DNA of 64,000 nt. Source: Amycolatopsis xylanica (GTDB lineage: Bacteria > Actinomycetota > Actinomycetes > Mycobacteriales > Pseudonocardiaceae). The translations under genes and the position numbers were made by a program. The notes beneath the pieces are model-generated. The model saw nothing but the letters and a program-made list of their open reading frames with translations. It was not told where the DNA came from and searched no databases. This document shows positions 62,830-64,000 of this stretch, one piece after another (position 1 is the first letter of the stretch; every line of letters begins with the position of its first letter). The DNA lies in the NCBI RefSeq assembly GCF_900107045.1, contig NZ_FNON01000002.1, forward strand, positions 744,001 to 808,000, written 5' to 3'.

Positions 62830-64000
62830 CTGCCAGAGCCGCCTCAGCGGGACGGCCGCGCGTGGCCGCCCAGGTCGGGACCAAAGTCGAGAACAACGCG
62901 AGCGCGAGTGCGATCCCGGCGATGCTCAGGTAGATCGACAGCGGGCCGGTCGGGAGCACCGAGCCGGACACCACCAGGCAGAACGGGACGATGGCGCCCG
63001 CCGAGACGATCGTCCCCAACGTCACCCCGACCACCGCGATCAGCACGCCTTCCATGCCCATCATGCGCAGCACCTGGCCGCGGGTGGCGCCGGTGAGCCG
63101 CTGCAGGCCGAACTCGCGGCGCCTGCGCATCGTGCCCATCACCAGCGTGTTGACCACGGAGATCACCGTGTACGCCATGATCATGCCGACCAGCAGGTAG
63201 TTGACCCACGCGCCGATCTCGCGGCCTTGGACGTGCGCGGCGAACAGCGCCTCGCGGCCCGCGACGGTCACGCCGGGTTGGGCCAGGTGTCCCAAGTCCG
63301 CGGACCCGCGCACCAAGATCTGCGGGGCGAGCCCGGTCGTGGTGTGCGGCGCGATGGTCTCGGCCGGCATGAGCAGGCTTTCGAAACCCGCGCGTGCCGG
63401 GAACACGGCCACCACCCGCACCTCGATGACGGCGCCGTCGCCGAGCATCACCGTGAGCCGGTCGCCGACCTTGTGCCCGAGCGACTCCGGCATCGCGACG
63501 GTGTCGCCGCGCAACGCGGACAGCGTCCCCGAAGACGGCACCGCGGCCGTGGTCTGCGCCGCGCCGTCCGCGGTCACGCCCAGCACGGGGATGCCGTCGT
63601 CGTCGGTCTCGCCGAACGGCTTGAGGATGAACACCTGGCTGGGCACGTACTCCGAAGCGGCCGTGACGCCCGGCGTGGCCTTGACCTTCTCAAGCATCGA
63701 GGAGTCGAGCCCGGTGGGTGAGCTGATCACCGAGTCGGCGCGCAGGTTCTCGGTGAACGCCTGGTCGGAGATGGCGGCCTGGGTGGTCTGCAGGTAGATG
63801 TTGGCGGTCGCGATACCGGTGGCCAGCATGATCGGGGTGACCGCGGCGGCGATGCGCACACCTCGGCCACGCGCGTTGAGCATCGCGAACCGGCCGCTCA
63901 CGCCGGACAGCGCGCGCAACGGCCACTGCACGATCGCGATCAGCGTCTTCGTGACGCCGGGGCTGATCATCGCCAGCCCGATCGCCCACAGCATCACCGC
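62822..64000 (-). CDS. FtsX-like ABC permease, C-terminal part
   Basis: The gene runs off the window's right edge; 393 codons are visible. It has four hydrophobic segments and a large extracytoplasmic loop, as in MacB/FtsX permeases. Key parts: RIAAAVTPIMLATGIATANI, the loop with GDRLTVMLGDGAVIEVRVVA, then VNTLVMGTMRRRREFGLQRL (cytoplasmic coupling region). It is part of an exporter whose ATPase is probably beyond the window. Confidence 0.85.
   Translation of the reverse strand, partial: AVMLWAIGLAMISPGVTKTLIAIVQWPLRALSGVSGRFAMLNARGRGVRIAAAVTPIMLATGIATANIYLQTTQAAISDQAFTENLRADSVISSPTGLDSSMLEKVKATPGVTAASEYVPSQVFILKPFGETDDDGIPVLGVTADGAAQTTAAVPSSGTLSALRGDTVAMPESLGHKVGDRLTVMLGDGAVIEVRVVAVFPARAGFESLLMPAETIAPHTTTGLAPQILVRGSADLGHLAQPGVTVAGREALFAAHVQGREIGAWVNYLLVGMIMAYTVISVVNTLVMGTMRRRREFGLQRLTGATRGQVLRMMGMEGVLIAVVGVTLGTIVSAGAIVPFCLVVSGSVLPTGPLSIYLSIAGIALALALFSTLVPTWAATRGRPAEAALADD

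Overview
The window is a high-G+C actinobacterial chromosome segment, most likely from a Pseudonocardiales genome of the Amycolatopsis type. The signs are frequent GTG starts, ATGA stop/start overlaps, several F420-linked enzyme families (three LLM-class oxidoreductases and two PPOX-type proteins), a DasR-like operator before nagA, and a complete mycofactocin biosynthesis core. From memory of the M. tuberculosis H37Rv map, the backbone (purA, an Rv0358-like gene, a DUF3151 gene, fba, DedA, a SpoU methyltransferase, a DUF2784 gene, pyrE) follows the Rv0357c-Rv0382c order. The other blocks would then be accessory insertions into that backbone.

Layout. 0-0.4 kb: tail of a Na+/H+ antiporter. 0.6-2.3 kb: four overlapping genes for small exported proteins with a shared Tyr-Pro motif. 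2.3-6.3 kb: two tandem LLM oxidoreductases, purA and an Rv0358-like gene. 6.4-12 kb: secreted HNH nuclease, WYL regulator, VOC protein, FAD protein, acetyltransferase and a TetR regulator. 12.1-17.2 kb: secreted lipase, DUF3151, a membrane protein, fba and a VapBC pair, with two large bidirectional terminators. 17.2-22.9 kb: oxidoreductases, a damaged wall-anchored protein gene, and a di-iron-like hydrolase with its reductase. 22.9-35.2 kb: the mycofactocin locus. 35.2-38.5 kb: YciI, sigma factor, nagA, DedA. 38.8-48.7 kb: GlcD-like oxidase, a glycosyltransferase/phosphodiesterase pair, and a MarR-controlled exporter with beta-sandwich repeats followed by a YceI protein. 49-55 kb: an ethylene-forming-enzyme homologue downstream of a six-gene sugar import and kinase operon. 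55-57.2 kb: a LacI regulator and a LacI paralogue without a DNA-binding domain. 57.5-64 kb: GH76 hydrolase, molybdopterin oxidoreductase, SpoU, DUF2784, pyrE and a partial FtsX permease.

The two most notable systems are these. First, the mycofactocin operon is mftA-B-C, two OYE/FadH flavoenzymes, ETF alpha, a FixC-like dehydrogenase, a FixX-like ferredoxin, ETF beta, mftE, an SDR and mftF, with mftR divergent. No mftD or mftG is present. It looks like a redox-cofactor pathway with its own flavin/Fe-S electron-transfer chain. Second, the 347-residue 2-oxoglutarate/Fe(II) enzyme carries every active-site residue I recall for Pseudomonas ethylene-forming enzyme, almost all at identical numbering.

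Several families of intergenic palindromes recur. One of them (core GGGATAAAGC..GCTTTATCCC) also lies inside two mycofactocin-operon genes. No tRNA, rRNA, CRISPR array, transposase or phage gene was recognised.
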